Below are positions 25,029 through 33,877 of a DNA stretch of 64,000 bases, piece by piece. A program made the translations under genes and the position numbers. The notes under the pieces were generated by a model. That model was not told the DNA's origin, did no database searches, and saw nothing but the letters and a program-made list of their open reading frames with translations. Numbering within the stretch: the stretch's first letter is position 1; every line of letters begins with the position of its first letter. Source of the DNA: Marinifaba aquimaris (lineage in GTDB: Bacteria > Pseudomonadota > Gammaproteobacteria > Enterobacterales > Alteromonadaceae); NCBI RefSeq assembly GCF_013328345.1, contig NZ_JABULX010000009.1, forward strand, positions 56,618 to 120,617, given 5' to 3'.

Positions 25029-25790
25029 TTAGGCATGAGTATCATCCATTTTTTTCGCCAGCTGAATGGTTTCAACTGGCTCTGTACGGTTAGCTCTTAG
25101 TTTGATATTCATCATTTCGACAACAAACGAGAACGTCATTGCGAAGTAAATATAACCCTTAGGTATGTGAACATCGAAACCTTCGGCAATGAGGGTAAAA
25201 CCAAGCAAGATTAAAAAGGACAATGCCAGCATTTTAATCGTGGGGTTCGCCTCAACAAATTCACCAATGGCTTTAGCTGCAAATAACATCACGCTGACCG
25301 AAGCCACAATGGCGATAACCATAATACTCAAGTGCTCAACTAAACCGACGGCTGTGATCACTGAATCTAATGAAAAGATCAGATCTAACACAGCAATTTG
25401 CGCTAAAACGGTAAAAAAGCCCGATGTAGCCAGCTGAGTTTTACTCGGTTCCACTTTTTCAAAGCTGTGATGTATTTCATGTGTTGATTTCACCAATAAA
25501 AATAAACCACCAAGCACTAAGATCATGTCTCGTCCTGAGATCTCATGTTCAAAAACGGTAAACAAGGGTTCAACTAACCCCATGACCCACGCCAAGCTAA
25601 ACAGCAGTAATAACCGTGTGGCCATTGCTAAAGACAAACCAATTTGTCTGGCTTTGTGTCTTTGGCTTACGGGGAGTCGAGCAACCAATATCGATATAAA
25701 AATGATATTGTCGATACCCAATACGATTTCTAGTGCCATTAACGTTGCTAATGCAACCCAAGCTTCTGGGCTGCTAAACCACTCAAACAT
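25029..25790 (-). CDS. TerC family integral membrane protein
   Basis: 253 residues with seven or more membrane helices. The TerC core is clear: ALEIVLGIDNIIFISILVARLP (Asp in the membrane) and AVLDLIFSLDSVITAVGLV, the paired acidic helices that likely carry metal ions. A short loop GGLFLLVKSTHEIHHSFE lies between. Family members export manganese or give tellurite resistance; this YoaE/YgdQ-like form without CBS domains may do either. Cytoplasmic C-terminal tail. Confidence 0.9.
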   Translation of the reverse strand: MFEWFSSPEAWVALATLMALEIVLGIDNIIFISILVARLPVSQRHKARQIGLSLAMATRLLLLFSLAWVMGLVEPLFTVFEHEISGRDMILVLGGLFLLVKSTHEIHHSFEKVEPSKTQLATSGFFTVLAQIAVLDLIFSLDSVITAVGLVEHLSIMVIAIVASVSVMLFAAKAIGEFVEANPTIKMLALSFLILLGFTLIAEGFDVHIPKGYIYFAMTFSFVVEMMNIKLRANRTEPVETIQLAKKMDDTHA

Positions 25791-25917
25791 TTTATCTAAC
25801 TCTATTTGTTATCTAAAAAAGAGTAAGTACTTTCAGTGCACTCACCCAAGATGCTTAAAAGCGTGTTTTAGACGTAGCGATATAAAATTAGTTCTTATCG
25901 AGAGGATAATTTTTTGC

Positions 25918-26496
25918 TTATTTTAGTAAGCCATCAACGACAGCACCTTCGAGCTTAGCTTTGATCACAGACCAAAGCGCCTCACTGCCTTTTTCGATTC
26001 TTTGATTAACAGCAAAGACTTGTTCTTTGGGGACGTTATGAGTAGACCAACTGTGGCCATTACCATGTAGGTTATGTAGTAAAGGCGGTACCCTATCTAT
26101 TGCTTTGGCAAAACGAGCATCGGCGGTTTCTCCTGCTTCAAACTCATACCAAAGCTCGATTAAGTCTTGGTCCATAGCATTGGGTAATAGCGCTAATACA
26201 CGTTTTACGCCTTGTGCTTCTTCCTCTTTGAGCGCTTGGGTTTCACTGCCATAAATAATGGTATCACCTGCATCTATTTCACCTAAGTCATGAATCAATA
26301 GCATCTTAATGACACGTAATATATCGACAGGTTCATTGGCGTATTCTTTTAGCATCAATGCGGATAAACACACATGCCAACTGTGCTCGGCAGAATTTTC
26401 ATAGCGACTTAAGCCGACAGGTTTTGTTTTGCGGATAACATCTTTTAGCTTTTCGGTCTCGACCATAAAGCTGAGTATTTTTTCAATCGCTTCCAC
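25918..26496 (-). CDS. HD-domain phosphohydrolase (YfbR/HDDC2-like)
   Basis: 192 residues from a GTG start. Metal-binding H...HD...D pattern: AEHSWHVCLSALML, KMLLIHDLGEIDAGDTIIYG and a later Asp in FAKAIDRVPPLLHNL. This fits the 5'-nucleotidase/HDDC2 group, which hydrolyses deoxynucleoside monophosphates. Role in nucleotide pools is an inference from family. Soluble. Confidence 0.87.
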   Translation of the reverse strand: MEAIEKILSFMVETEKLKDVIRKTKPVGLSRYENSAEHSWHVCLSALMLKEYANEPVDILRVIKMLLIHDLGEIDAGDTIIYGSETQALKEEEAQGVKRVLALLPNAMDQDLIELWYEFEAGETADARFAKAIDRVPPLLHNLHGNGHSWSTHNVPKEQVFAVNQRIEKGSEALWSVIKAKLEGAVVDGLLK

Positions 26497-26600
26497 TTAT
26501 CTCTCCCACTTATTTCTTCAAGGCGGTTGATGGGATAGGGATTATATCGTTAAAGGCACAGCTAAGATGCATCTTAACTGAGCCCTTTTTTCAAATGTCG

Positions 26601-26900
26601 TTATGGATGAGCAGCTGCCCCGCCAAAAGTTTGGGCTAGGTAATTAATTATCCCGACAGGGTCGGTTATCGTTTCTTTGTCGTCCAGTACTAAAACTGGT
26701 AGCCATTGATTGTCTTCTCCGAGTAACTCGACAACTTCTGCTCTGGGTTTAGGAAAATCGATACGGCGGATATCAAGGGCCGCTTGCCAGTGTGGATTAA
26801 AAGCTAAAGCGCCCTCAATCATGGCGCAGTGAGAGCAAATCCACATTTTTCCGGGACCATCCTCAAATGGCATCTTTAAAATAAAAAGTATCGGTTTCAT
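26601..26900 (-). CDS. DUF3088 family protein
   Basis: About 99 residues from ATG 26900; the longer frame from 26957 would overlap the GST gene and precede the family start. KPILFILKMPFEDGPGKMWICSHCAMIEGAL with a CSHC motif, then DIRRIDFPKPRAEVVELLGEDNQWLPVLVLDD and a C-terminal helix (GIINYLAQTFGG). This is the DUF3088 pattern, a thioredoxin/GST N-domain-like fold. Adjacent to a GST gene, fitting a thiol-related role. Reaction unknown. Confidence 0.85.
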   Translation of the reverse strand: MKPILFILKMPFEDGPGKMWICSHCAMIEGALAFNPHWQAALDIRRIDFPKPRAEVVELLGEDNQWLPVLVLDDKETITDPVGIINYLAQTFGGAAAHP

Positions 26901-26919
26901 TGTTGGGTATTTCGCTTTT

Positions 26920-27531
26920 TTAGCTAGTGCTAGCTGTGTTCTTCCAATCTGTTGCAACGCTAATGGCTTGTTGTAATAGTGGCCAGCTCAGTAAGCTTTG
27001 CTGATATTCACCGGCTTTGCCTGTTAAATGAATGCCATAACTTTGCAGTCTGAACGCTAAAATAGCGTAAAAGGCATCAACGGCGCCGGCGTTCTCAAAC
27101 ATAAAGGGCAACTTAGCTGAGTTGAAGATTGCAGTGACTTGAGCCAACTCATGATTCATTTCATCACCAATGGTGTTAAGTTGCGGTACCGTCTGTAACG
27201 TAAAAGGGCAATTTGCCCTTAAGTTCATAAAACCCGCGTGCATTTGTGCGCATAAACTTCTCGCCTTAGCTCTTTCTTGCTGATTATTTGGATACAGTGC
27301 GCCGTTTGAGCATTCATTGAAATATTCAGTAATGGCTAGCGAATCATTGACCTGCAAGGCACCATCAACAAGAGTCGGTACTAAACCCGTTTGTGATAGT
27401 TTATTCAGTGTTGTTTTGTAATCGGTCGCATTCAAGTTAATGACCTTTATCTCACATTCGATACTCGCTAGTTGTGCGCATATCCATGTTCTGAGCGACC
27501 ACGTTGAATCTGTACCAACGATTAATTGCAT
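26920..27531 (-). CDS. Glutathione S-transferase family protein
   Basis: About 203 residues from ATG 27531 (GGAG 11 nt upstream). An upstream start would add 14 residues before the fold. N-terminal thioredoxin-like domain: QLIVGTDSTWSLRTWICAQL and TGLVPTLVDGALQVNDSLAITEYFNE, with cis-Pro (VPTL) and the glutathione-binding DSLAI. The C-terminal helical domain follows. Substrate unknown. Cotranscription with the DUF3088 gene is likely (gap 19 bp). Confidence 0.9.
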   Translation of the reverse strand: MQLIVGTDSTWSLRTWICAQLASIECEIKVINLNATDYKTTLNKLSQTGLVPTLVDGALQVNDSLAITEYFNECSNGALYPNNQQERAKARSLCAQMHAGFMNLRANCPFTLQTVPQLNTIGDEMNHELAQVTAIFNSAKLPFMFENAGAVDAFYAILAFRLQSYGIHLTGKAGEYQQSLLSWPLLQQAISVATDWKNTASTS

Positions 27532-27632
27532 AGGTTTTTTAACTCCGAGAGGTTGAGCTGAGAATGGCTTCAACTTATGTGGACGTTAACGATAAACCAA
27601 GCCTTTTGCGGTTATTGACCTGATCTAGACGC

Positions 27633-27974
27633 TTAGCCCAATCGCAGCGCCCAATTGCCTTGATGTTGGCTTTCACAGCTTTCTTCTGTGTCATATTCAA
27701 CGTGCTTGGCAATGTTTTTCAACTTTAGGTTAAGCGGCTGTAACTCAGTTTGTAGCAGAGATAGTAAATAGTCTTTATCATTAGATTGTAAGTACTGAGC
27801 TAAGTGATCGTTGCTATCAAAGATAAACACAATTCTCAGGCTACTGGGAAAGTTATTGTAGTTAACCAAATGCGTGAGCCATTGAAAGCCATCGAGTTGT
27901 TTTAGTGCGGTTTCACATACATCCGTCAGTGCTAAACGCAATTGGTTATCGAGTTTTTTATCAGATTTTCGCAT
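27633..27974 (-). CDS. Conserved hypothetical protein
   Basis: 113 residues, soluble: MRKSDKKLDNQLRLALTDVCE, then DGFQWLTHLVNYNNFPSSLRIVFIFD and DYLLSLLQTELQPLNLKL. Similar proteins in related marine bacteria are sometimes labelled Fis-type regulators, but I see no helix-turn-helix, so the label is not used. It may be a small enzyme-associated or DNA-repair-like protein; function unknown. Confidence 0.7.
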   Translation of the reverse strand: MRKSDKKLDNQLRLALTDVCETALKQLDGFQWLTHLVNYNNFPSSLRIVFIFDSNDHLAQYLQSNDKDYLLSLLQTELQPLNLKLKNIAKHVEYDTEESCESQHQGNWALRLG

Positions 27975-28033
27975 CGATTGAGAGCATGCTTTTTCAGGCT
28001 AATTAGATTGTCTATTGTATTTCTATCACTGCA

Positions 28034-28876
28034 CTATGCAATGGGTAACGCGTGATTGGCGCCCCATTCAGACCAAGAGCCATCATACAACACCAAGTCT
28101 TTATAACCGGCAATGTGGGCGGCCATTAAAATAATGCAGGCGGTAATACCAGAGCCACAAGAGAAGATCAGCTTAGTTGTATTATCTGTCACTAAAGGTT
28201 CAAAAATAGCGGCTAATGCAGTATCTGTTTTAAAACAGTTGTCATCCAATACATGGGCAAAAGGTAGATTGACTGAATTTGGAATATGGCCTGCGCGCAG
28301 GCCTGCTCTTGGTTCACTGACCGTACCTGTAAAACGAGCACTGGCCCTGGCATCTAAAATACTGACCGCTGGGTTATCAATACTCGATAATACGGCACTT
28401 GCATCGCTGACTAATGCCTGATTTAAATGGCCTACAAAAGTATCTGAGTCAGTTAAGTGCGCAGGTGTTTTGTGCTCGCTGACTACATCTCGACCTTCTG
28501 CTAACCATTTGGGCAAACCGCCATCTAAAACAAATACGTTAGCAAAGCCCATCGTTTTAAAAATCCACCATGCACGCGGTGCAGAATAAATCCCTTGGTT
28601 ATCGTAAATCACCAAAAGGTTATCTTTATTGATACCCAGTAATTCCATCTGTTTGTTAAAAATATCTGCAGACGGAAACGCATTTGCACTGCTTGCTTGG
28701 CTATCACAAAGCTTAGTTTCAAGGTCTAGTTTTAGACTATTGGCAATGTAAACCGGTGCATCGTAAATGATGGGCTCTTTACCCACCACTTTGGCCATAC
28801 TGGCATCGAGTAAAACCGTGTTAGCATCGTGTAAATTATCGGCTAACCACTGGGTTGAAACTATGATGTTGTCCAT
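28034..28876 (-). CDS. sseA: 3-mercaptopyruvate sulfurtransferase / rhodanese
   Basis: 280 residues, two rhodanese domains. The first (about 5-130) is inactive; the second (about 160-275) holds the active loop SCGSGITA, the CGSGVTA-type signature of mercaptopyruvate sulfurtransferase. SARFTGTVSEPRAGLRAGHIPNSVNLP is the standard link. It transfers sulfur from 3-mercaptopyruvate to thiols or cyanide in the cytoplasm. AGGACTTTTTATG start. Neighbours ybaK downstream in order are unrelated. Confidence 0.93.
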   Translation of the reverse strand: MDNIIVSTQWLADNLHDANTVLLDASMAKVVGKEPIIYDAPVYIANSLKLDLETKLCDSQASSANAFPSADIFNKQMELLGINKDNLLVIYDNQGIYSAPRAWWIFKTMGFANVFVLDGGLPKWLAEGRDVVSEHKTPAHLTDSDTFVGHLNQALVSDASAVLSSIDNPAVSILDARASARFTGTVSEPRAGLRAGHIPNSVNLPFAHVLDDNCFKTDTALAAIFEPLVTDNTTKLIFSCGSGITACIILMAAHIAGYKDLVLYDGSWSEWGANHALPIA

Positions 28877-28934
28877 AAAAAGTCCTGACTATTTAACCTA
28901 AGAGGTCTTTAACGTGTTTTATCATTTTTAGTGA

Positions 28935-29402
28935 TTAACTCACTAACGCTGCAAACACGCCATTTACTAATTTACTCAAATCATTGGCGTTAAGCTCTAT
29001 TTCTAAACCGCGTCGCCCAGCACTGACATAAATGGTGGAGTAGTGTGTTGCCGTGTTATCAATAAAGGTTTTAAGGCGTTTCTTTTGGCCTAATGGGCTG
29101 ACGCCGCCCAGTACATATCCGGTTGCACGCTCGACATCTTGTTGTGCTGCCATTACCGCCTTTTTTGCCCCCGCTGCTTTGGCAATAGCTTTCATACTGA
29201 GCTGTGTATCAACGGGGATGATACCCACTGCTAGCTCATCTGGGGTTAAATTGACCACCAGTGTTTTAAATACACGGGCAGGCTCTATTGAGAGTTTAGT
29301 TGAAGCCTCTAAGCCATAAGATTCTGCAGCGGGGTCGTGCTGATATTCATGCACGTTAAAAGTGATTTTAGCTTTTTTAGCCGAGTTAATAGCAGGTGTC
29401 AT
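28935..29402 (-). CDS. ybaK: Cys-tRNA(Pro)/Cys-tRNA(Cys) deacylase
   Basis: 155 residues. The YbaK/EbsC fold is clear: ARVFKTLVVNL (with the catalytic Lys), GIIPVDTQLSMKAIAKAAGAKKAVMA, TGYVLGGVSPLG and AGRRGLEIELNANDL. It removes cysteine wrongly attached to tRNA-Pro, acting after prolyl-tRNA synthetase. Length agrees with YbaK. Cytoplasmic. Confidence 0.93.
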   Translation of the reverse strand: MTPAINSAKKAKITFNVHEYQHDPAAESYGLEASTKLSIEPARVFKTLVVNLTPDELAVGIIPVDTQLSMKAIAKAAGAKKAVMAAQQDVERATGYVLGGVSPLGQKKRLKTFIDNTATHYSTIYVSAGRRGLEIELNANDLSKLVNGVFAALVS

Positions 29403-29415
29403 CGCACTCTCGCCT

Positions 29416-29793
29416 TTACCGAATACCTATAAGCCCTAAAACTCCAATCGGCAATAAAAGTACCCATTGTGGTAGTTTGATAAATGTTTGCAGTTTAAAA
29501 AAAGACCAGCCAACAGCAATGAAAACGAAAGAGAAAATAACAAAGCTGACTGAAATACCCGCCACCACATTTTGCCAACCTGTAAGGTTATACCAGCCAA
29601 TATAAGCAAGTGCTGACCCTGATAGCAGCAAAATGGCTGAGACCATATGCCAGCAACCTAATAATGTTGCTTTAGGAACCTCAGCTAAATCTGATTTGAG
29701 AAAAGGCCTGACGGGGTCAACTTGACCGGCAAAAATATGAACGAATGAAGTAAAAATACCGACAACACCCGCGGAAAAAATCCAAGTATTCAT
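29416..29793 (-). CDS. Four-helix membrane protein of unknown function
   Basis: 125 residues with four hydrophobic segments (IFSAGVVGIFTSFVHIFAG, CWHMVSAILLLSGSALAYIGW, VVAGISVSFVIFSFVFIAVGW and LPQWVLLLPIGVLGLIG). A loop Asp-Pro-Val-Arg-Pro-Phe after the first helix looks conserved. AAGGGAGTTTAAATG start. No family named. Stops 14 bp before ybaK. Confidence 0.65.
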   Translation of the reverse strand: MNTWIFSAGVVGIFTSFVHIFAGQVDPVRPFLKSDLAEVPKATLLGCWHMVSAILLLSGSALAYIGWYNLTGWQNVVAGISVSFVIFSFVFIAVGWSFFKLQTFIKLPQWVLLLPIGVLGLIGIR

Positions 29794-29921
29794 TTAAACT
29801 CCCTTATTTGTTAGTGCTATTTGTGCGATTGTTTAATTAAACGCAACAATCACACTTGCCTTGTGATTACCATATCAGTTGCGGCATCTTACGGGCAATA
29901 AAAACAGCTATGCCGCATTAA

Positions 29922-30734
29922 TTATGGGTGACTCGTAATACGAGTTAATAATTGAATAACTTCAGCAACCACCATTTTGGGTTCATCATTTTGAGGATAG
30001 TGATAACTCTTGTTAGTGAGTACCGCTTTGCCTTGCGGAAATGCTTGTGCCCAATCTGTGTGTAATTGGCCCCACATTTCACGGCCTTTGTCGGTGAAAA
30101 AGAGCACGGAAGGGTTTTTAAATTCTTTGGTTGAGGCGATGACGGTTACAGGAATATCAGGTATCTGCGGGTAATCGGGGAGTGGGCGTTTTGACCAGAA
30201 GTCTAAATATTGGTTAGACATGCCATTAGCCAAGTCATCGAGTTTGATTTGTGCGATCTCTTTTTCAGCCTGCTGCAAATCAATTTTTCGCATAATATCG
30301 ACATCGTGTTCAGATGCCGGTTCAATTAACATAAGAGCCGATACTTTATTAGGGTACATGGCTGCAAATACACGGGCTACATGTGCGCCATAAGAATGCG
30401 CAATATAAACAATGGGCTTTTCAATTTTAAGGGCGGTTAAAAATTGCTGGGTTTCTTGAGCGTAATCTTCAGCACTGTAGTGTTTTTTGATTGGCTCTGA
30501 ATTGCCATTACCCACTCTAGAGTAGCGAATCACTTTGGCATTTTTTGTTAAATCTTCAAAAATTGGGTCCCAATCAGATAAACCTGCACTACCACCTGCT
30601 TCAAGTAAGATAGTATGTTTGCCTTGGCCGCTTATTTCGTATTCCACTTTAGCGCCATTGACCTGAGTAAAACTGACCGCAGCAAAGACTGGAAAAGTGC
30701 ATAACAACAAGAAAAATAAACTACCTAACTTCAT
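29922..30734 (-). CDS. Secreted alpha/beta hydrolase
   Basis: 270 residues with a signal peptide (LFFLLLCTFPVFAAV). The alpha/beta-hydrolase core shows TILLEAGGSAGLSDWDPIFEDL (oxyanion region), AHSYGAHVARVFAAMYP with nucleophile Ser in HSYGA, and a C-terminal His in NKSYHYPQNDEPKMV. Likely periplasmic esterase or lactonase. AAGGTGTTTAGATG start. Single gene. Confidence 0.85.
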   Translation of the reverse strand: MKLGSLFFLLLCTFPVFAAVSFTQVNGAKVEYEISGQGKHTILLEAGGSAGLSDWDPIFEDLTKNAKVIRYSRVGNGNSEPIKKHYSAEDYAQETQQFLTALKIEKPIVYIAHSYGAHVARVFAAMYPNKVSALMLIEPASEHDVDIMRKIDLQQAEKEIAQIKLDDLANGMSNQYLDFWSKRPLPDYPQIPDIPVTVIASTKEFKNPSVLFFTDKGREMWGQLHTDWAQAFPQGKAVLTNKSYHYPQNDEPKMVVAEVIQLLTRITSHP

Positions 30735-30810
30735 CTAAACACCTTAAAAAAATACAGTTAAAGTAAGTCAGATAATATTCGTTTTAAGCCGGTTAGATAA
30801 GGGATAAATA

Positions 30811-30860
30811 AAAAAGAACAGCCGAAATAACCTCACTTTTTTCTTGACGTAAATTTCGGC
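30811..30860 (-). terminator. Probable intrinsic terminator of the quinone-reductase-like gene
   Basis: Stem GCCGAAAT (30821-30828)/ATTTCGGC (30853-30860) with a long loop. On the minus strand it is followed by TGTTCTTTTTTATTT. It lies 10 bp past the stop of the gene at 30870. Confidence 0.5.
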
Positions 30861-30869
30861 ATGTATGCG

Positions 30870-31490
30870 TTATTGACGGTGATTTACTTCGCCTTTGCAA
30901 GCATCTACTCTGGGGTAGCTGCCACTGTAACTAATTGCTTTGACTTGTTTTTCCCAGCGTTTTTTCTCCTCTTTACTTGCTGATATTACCGAGCCAAACA
31001 GGTTTACTTCTGCTTTTTCATAGCCACAAAACTGCAGGGTATAAAGGTCGAGTTGTTTAAGTGCTGGGTCGGCCTGTTCAATAGCATAATCGGCCGGCGC
31101 ATCCATAGTGACAATGATTCTGGCGGTTTTTCCGGTTAACAACTGAGTAGGAAGCAAATTGTCACCTTCATATTTAAAAGCAAAGCCGGGCAAAAATGCT
31201 CTATCAAACAAGCCTTTTAATTTTGCTGGAATACCGCCCCACCAAATAGGCGTAACGATGACAATATGATCGGCCCAGAGTATGGCTTTTTGAAAATCAG
31301 CTAAGCAAGGTTCAAGTGCTTGTACTGCGTTGTAGCCAGTATTCAGGCTTGGGTCGAATACCATGTCCGCGAGATTAAAACGCTTAACTTCAAAGTATTC
31401 ATTCGCTTCAATCTCGTATACATCCGTTAAATGGTGATCATAACTGCTCGATTTCGGGTTACCGTTAAGTACTAATATCTTCTTCGTCAT
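30870..31490 (-). CDS. NAD(P)H-dependent oxidoreductase (flavodoxin-like, KefF/MdaB type)
   Basis: About 206 residues from ATG 31490 with AAGGAAAT upstream; a start 27 nt earlier adds residues before the fold. FMN-binding VLNGNPKSSSYDHHLTD, then ADHIVIVTPIWWGGIPAKLKGLFDRAFLPGFAF, the quinone-reductase hallmark. Reduces quinones or related electrophiles. The frameshifted MerR-type gene lies just upstream on the same strand and could have controlled it. Confidence 0.9.
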   Translation of the reverse strand: MTKKILVLNGNPKSSSYDHHLTDVYEIEANEYFEVKRFNLADMVFDPSLNTGYNAVQALEPCLADFQKAILWADHIVIVTPIWWGGIPAKLKGLFDRAFLPGFAFKYEGDNLLPTQLLTGKTARIIVTMDAPADYAIEQADPALKQLDLYTLQFCGYEKAEVNLFGSVISASKEEKKRWEKQVKAISYSGSYPRVDACKGEVNHRQ

Positions 31491-31528
31491 CTTGCTTATT
31501 TCCTTTGTTTTTAACAACGATGGCGATT

Positions 31529-31905
31529 CTAATGTCTTCCCCTAGGGGGAGAGTCAATACCTTTTGGACAAGATTCTATCGATACCAAACACTGATCTAT
31601 TTTGTTGATCTTATTGTTCAGTTCATCAATTTGTTGGGTTAACTGACTTTTCATTTCAGTGAGAAATTGACCAACGCGAACCCAATCTACTTCGCCATCG
31701 GTATAAACGAGTGCATCTTTTAATTGAGCTAACGTGGCCCCGGGTGATTTTGCTTCTTTAATCAGGCTTAGTATCTCGATATGCGACTCGTTATAAACGC
31801 GGTAACGCCTTTTTCTTGGCAGCGGAATGAGTAAACCTTTCTTTCATAAAGGCGAATAGCCTTGATGGACAACGCGGTTTTTTCTGCCACTTCACCTATG
31901 TACAT
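31529..31905 (-). pseudogene. MerR-family regulator with a one-base frameshift
   Basis: Reading the minus strand from ATG 31905 (AGGA upstream) gives MYIGEVAEKTALSIKAIRLYERK, a MerR-family N-terminal helix-turn-helix. The frame then goes astray and soon stops. Shifting by one base at 31836-31837 restores LLIPLPRKRRYRVYNESHI and the rest to TAG 31529-31531, including a coiled-coil dimer helix. The joined protein would be about 125 residues. The expected junction is YERKGLL, so one G appears to be missing in AAAGGTTT. Either a real inactivating change or an assembly error. It is 1 bp after the esterase gene. Confidence 0.85.
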
Positions 31906-31906
31906 A

Positions 31907-32761
31907 TTAATCCTGTCTTGTGCCGAAAATAACGTTCATACCAAAACGGTAACTATCTAAACTATTGGCTGAGTGGGTACCATTTTCAATCGTCTTAAAA
32001 TGAATGTCCCACGGTGTATTAGCGCGTTGCCCCCATGAGCTATGCCAATCAAGTGCTGCTTGTCTCAAGGTTGGGTAATCATGTGAGCCGCTTGAAACCA
32101 CTAAATGCAAATCCTTTCGTTCAGATTTAGCCGGTGTTCCATAAAACTGTTCTTTATTTGGCATAAATGTTGGGTTACTCGCGATACGACCCCAAAATAA
32201 GTCTGGGTCTGAAAATGCAGAGTAAAGCACCATATATCCGCCTCGGCTCTGACCAAAGATAATTCGCTTGTTTTTATCGGCTTTATATTTTTGTTCAACT
32301 AAGGGAATCAATTCAGTTTTCAAAAATGTTAGGAAGTCTTTTGCTCCGCCCAGATCCTTATCTGAATTTGATGAATGGGTCGAAAAATCAAAACCTCTTT
32401 TATTTATTTTGGGGTCAAATGAGCCATACGAAATACCTACCACAATAGATTCAGGTAACTTGTCATCATAAGTCAGAAATAAATGGTTAGCCGCCAGAAT
32501 AGGAAAAAGAGAATCTCCATCTAGTAGATAAGCGATGGGGTATTGAGTAGCCTGCGCTTTTTGGTAGTTTTCTGGCAGTCTGATATAGATATGAAATGCC
32601 CGGCCAATAACCCTTGAGTCCAATTTAAAGTAATCGCCTTTTATTGCAGGTAAATAGTTTAGGGGGATATTTTGATTGTCTTGACCTATTTCGGCGGTAA
32701 CCGAAGAGACAAAAAGAACAGTAATTAATATAAATAATTGTTTGGGAATAACTCTTAACAT
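31907..32761 (-). CDS. Secreted esterase of the EsteraseD/IroE-like type
   Basis: 284 residues with a signal peptide (QLFILITVLFVSSVTAE). FHIYIRLPENYQKAQATQYPIAYLLDGDSLF, then IIFGQSRGGYMVLYSAF with nucleophile Ser in GQSRGG, and a C-terminal His in NGTHSANSL. The EsteraseD fold includes enterobactin esterases, S-formylglutathione hydrolases and feruloyl esterases; the signal peptide suggests periplasmic action. It ends 1 bp before the MerR-like gene. Confidence 0.85.
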   Translation of the reverse strand: MLRVIPKQLFILITVLFVSSVTAEIGQDNQNIPLNYLPAIKGDYFKLDSRVIGRAFHIYIRLPENYQKAQATQYPIAYLLDGDSLFPILAANHLFLTYDDKLPESIVVGISYGSFDPKINKRGFDFSTHSSNSDKDLGGAKDFLTFLKTELIPLVEQKYKADKNKRIIFGQSRGGYMVLYSAFSDPDLFWGRIASNPTFMPNKEQFYGTPAKSERKDLHLVVSSGSHDYPTLRQAALDWHSSWGQRANTPWDIHFKTIENGTHSANSLDSYRFGMNVIFGTRQD

Positions 32762-33010
32762 ATTTCAATCCTTTGTTTTTAATAGTTAAAGTAATTAGTG
32801 ATGGGGTAGCATCATAAAATGGCAAGAACCAGTGCAAGCCAAGCTTGATATGTTTTTATAGGGCACTTAGCTTCTTTATGGTTTTGTAGCAAATTCGCTA
32901 AGTGATTACTACTACGGCAAAAGTATCACTCACATCTATTTTGGGGATAAAAGTGAGCACATCGTTCAGTTTCTCAATAGGTGAGTACGTTAGTTTTTGT
33001 CGCGAAAACC

Positions 33011-33760
33011 TCATTGCTTTTTACGGATTAGGGCAATACCAATAAGGCCAGATAAAAATAGCAATATGGTTTCAGGCTCGGGTACTGTTTGTATTTGGGT
33101 TAAGTCTTGTGTGGGTGCAAAGTTGTTAAAGGCAAGCCCTATACCTGATTGTTTGGTACCAACAAAAGTGACTTCAATTTTGCTGATATTCGGTTGATTG
33201 TTAAAGGCAAATGTCCAAGGTTTAGCATCTAAACTCATATTGTCCCCCATTGGTGAATAAATACTTTCGAGTAAAGTGTTGCCATTAAAAGCTTGTACTA
33301 AAAATTGCTCAGTACCTTGGTGCTGCGAGTGGTCGATATCCCAAATTTCACCCGATGCCGCCATTACTGGGTTAGCTGCATCATATAAAATGGTAAAAAC
33401 ACCAAAATTATCATAAGCGTTCGATTGTCTGATAAAAAAGTCACCTAGTTGATTTTCGTACCCCGGTGCTGCGGTATCTTTACCCCAAGCGCCCCAAAAA
33501 CCAGTGTTTTTGTCATTGTTTCCTGCTTTTTCAAACACTGCTTGCATATCAAGAATGTCGTCGTTATCGGTATCAAAACCAAAGCGTACTTTTACACCAC
33601 CCGCCATAAAATAATCTGTAAGAGCAATTGTTTGGTTATCAACAGGTTGTTGGTTATTGGCTGTTTGCTCAAAGGTGATAAGCCCTGCATTACTAAAGGG
33701 AATGAAAACAAAGCTAGTGGCTAAGACAAGTATGGTTTTTAATATTTGAATACTATTCAT
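33011..33760 (-). CDS. PEP-CTERM sorting-domain protein
   Basis: About 249 residues from ATG 33760 (AAAGG 8 nt upstream). N-terminal signal (TILVLATSFVFIPFSNA). The C-terminus reads VPEPETILLFLSGLIGIALIRKKQ in two parts: PEP motif, hydrophobic helix, then basic tail RKKQ, the recognition signal for exosortase processing. The body between is a secreted beta-rich domain with no family I recognise (TDNDDILDMQAVF, GAWGKDTAAPGYENQLGDF). It would be sorted to the cell exterior with exopolysaccharide. No exosortase gene is in this window. Confidence 0.9.
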   Translation of the reverse strand: MNSIQILKTILVLATSFVFIPFSNAGLITFEQTANNQQPVDNQTIALTDYFMAGGVKVRFGFDTDNDDILDMQAVFEKAGNNDKNTGFWGAWGKDTAAPGYENQLGDFFIRQSNAYDNFGVFTILYDAANPVMAASGEIWDIDHSQHQGTEQFLVQAFNGNTLLESIYSPMGDNMSLDAKPWTFAFNNQPNISKIEVTFVGTKQSGIGLAFNNFAPTQDLTQIQTVPEPETILLFLSGLIGIALIRKKQ

Positions 33761-33797
33761 TATGAGCACCTTTAAACTGGGGATATAGTTCTGCTAT

Positions 33798-33813
33798 TAC
33801 AAGAAGTGTGCTA
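33798..33813 (-). promoter_or_regulatory. Weak sigma-54-like promoter before the PEP-CTERM gene
   Basis: On the minus strand TAGCACACTTCTTGTA fits TGGCAC-N5-TTGCT in spacing but lacks the invariant GG and GC (AG and GT). It lies about 38-53 bp before the ATG, a plausible distance. Related PEP-CTERM systems use sigma-54, so it is listed with low confidence. Confidence 0.25.
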
Positions 33814-33877
33814 ATTGTTAAAAGTGATTAATTATCAGTGGTTTAGATTTAGTTATGGTCACTGAGGTGATTTGTTT

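Noticed and set aside
25525..25926. 133-residue open frame opposite terC
   Set aside because: It is a shadow of the TerC gene: composition is odd, no ribosome binding site and no family pattern.
27633..27974. Fis-family regulator label for the 113-residue protein
   Set aside because: No helix-turn-helix or Fis pattern is visible; kept as conserved hypothetical.
7581..32761. Chromosomal integron cassette array
   Set aside because: The small one-way genes look like cassettes, but the gaps lack repeated attC sites (RYYYAAC...GTTRRRY) and no integrase gene is present. One hairpin near 13885-13940 (CAAACTAA...TTAGTTTG) does not fit the attC core.
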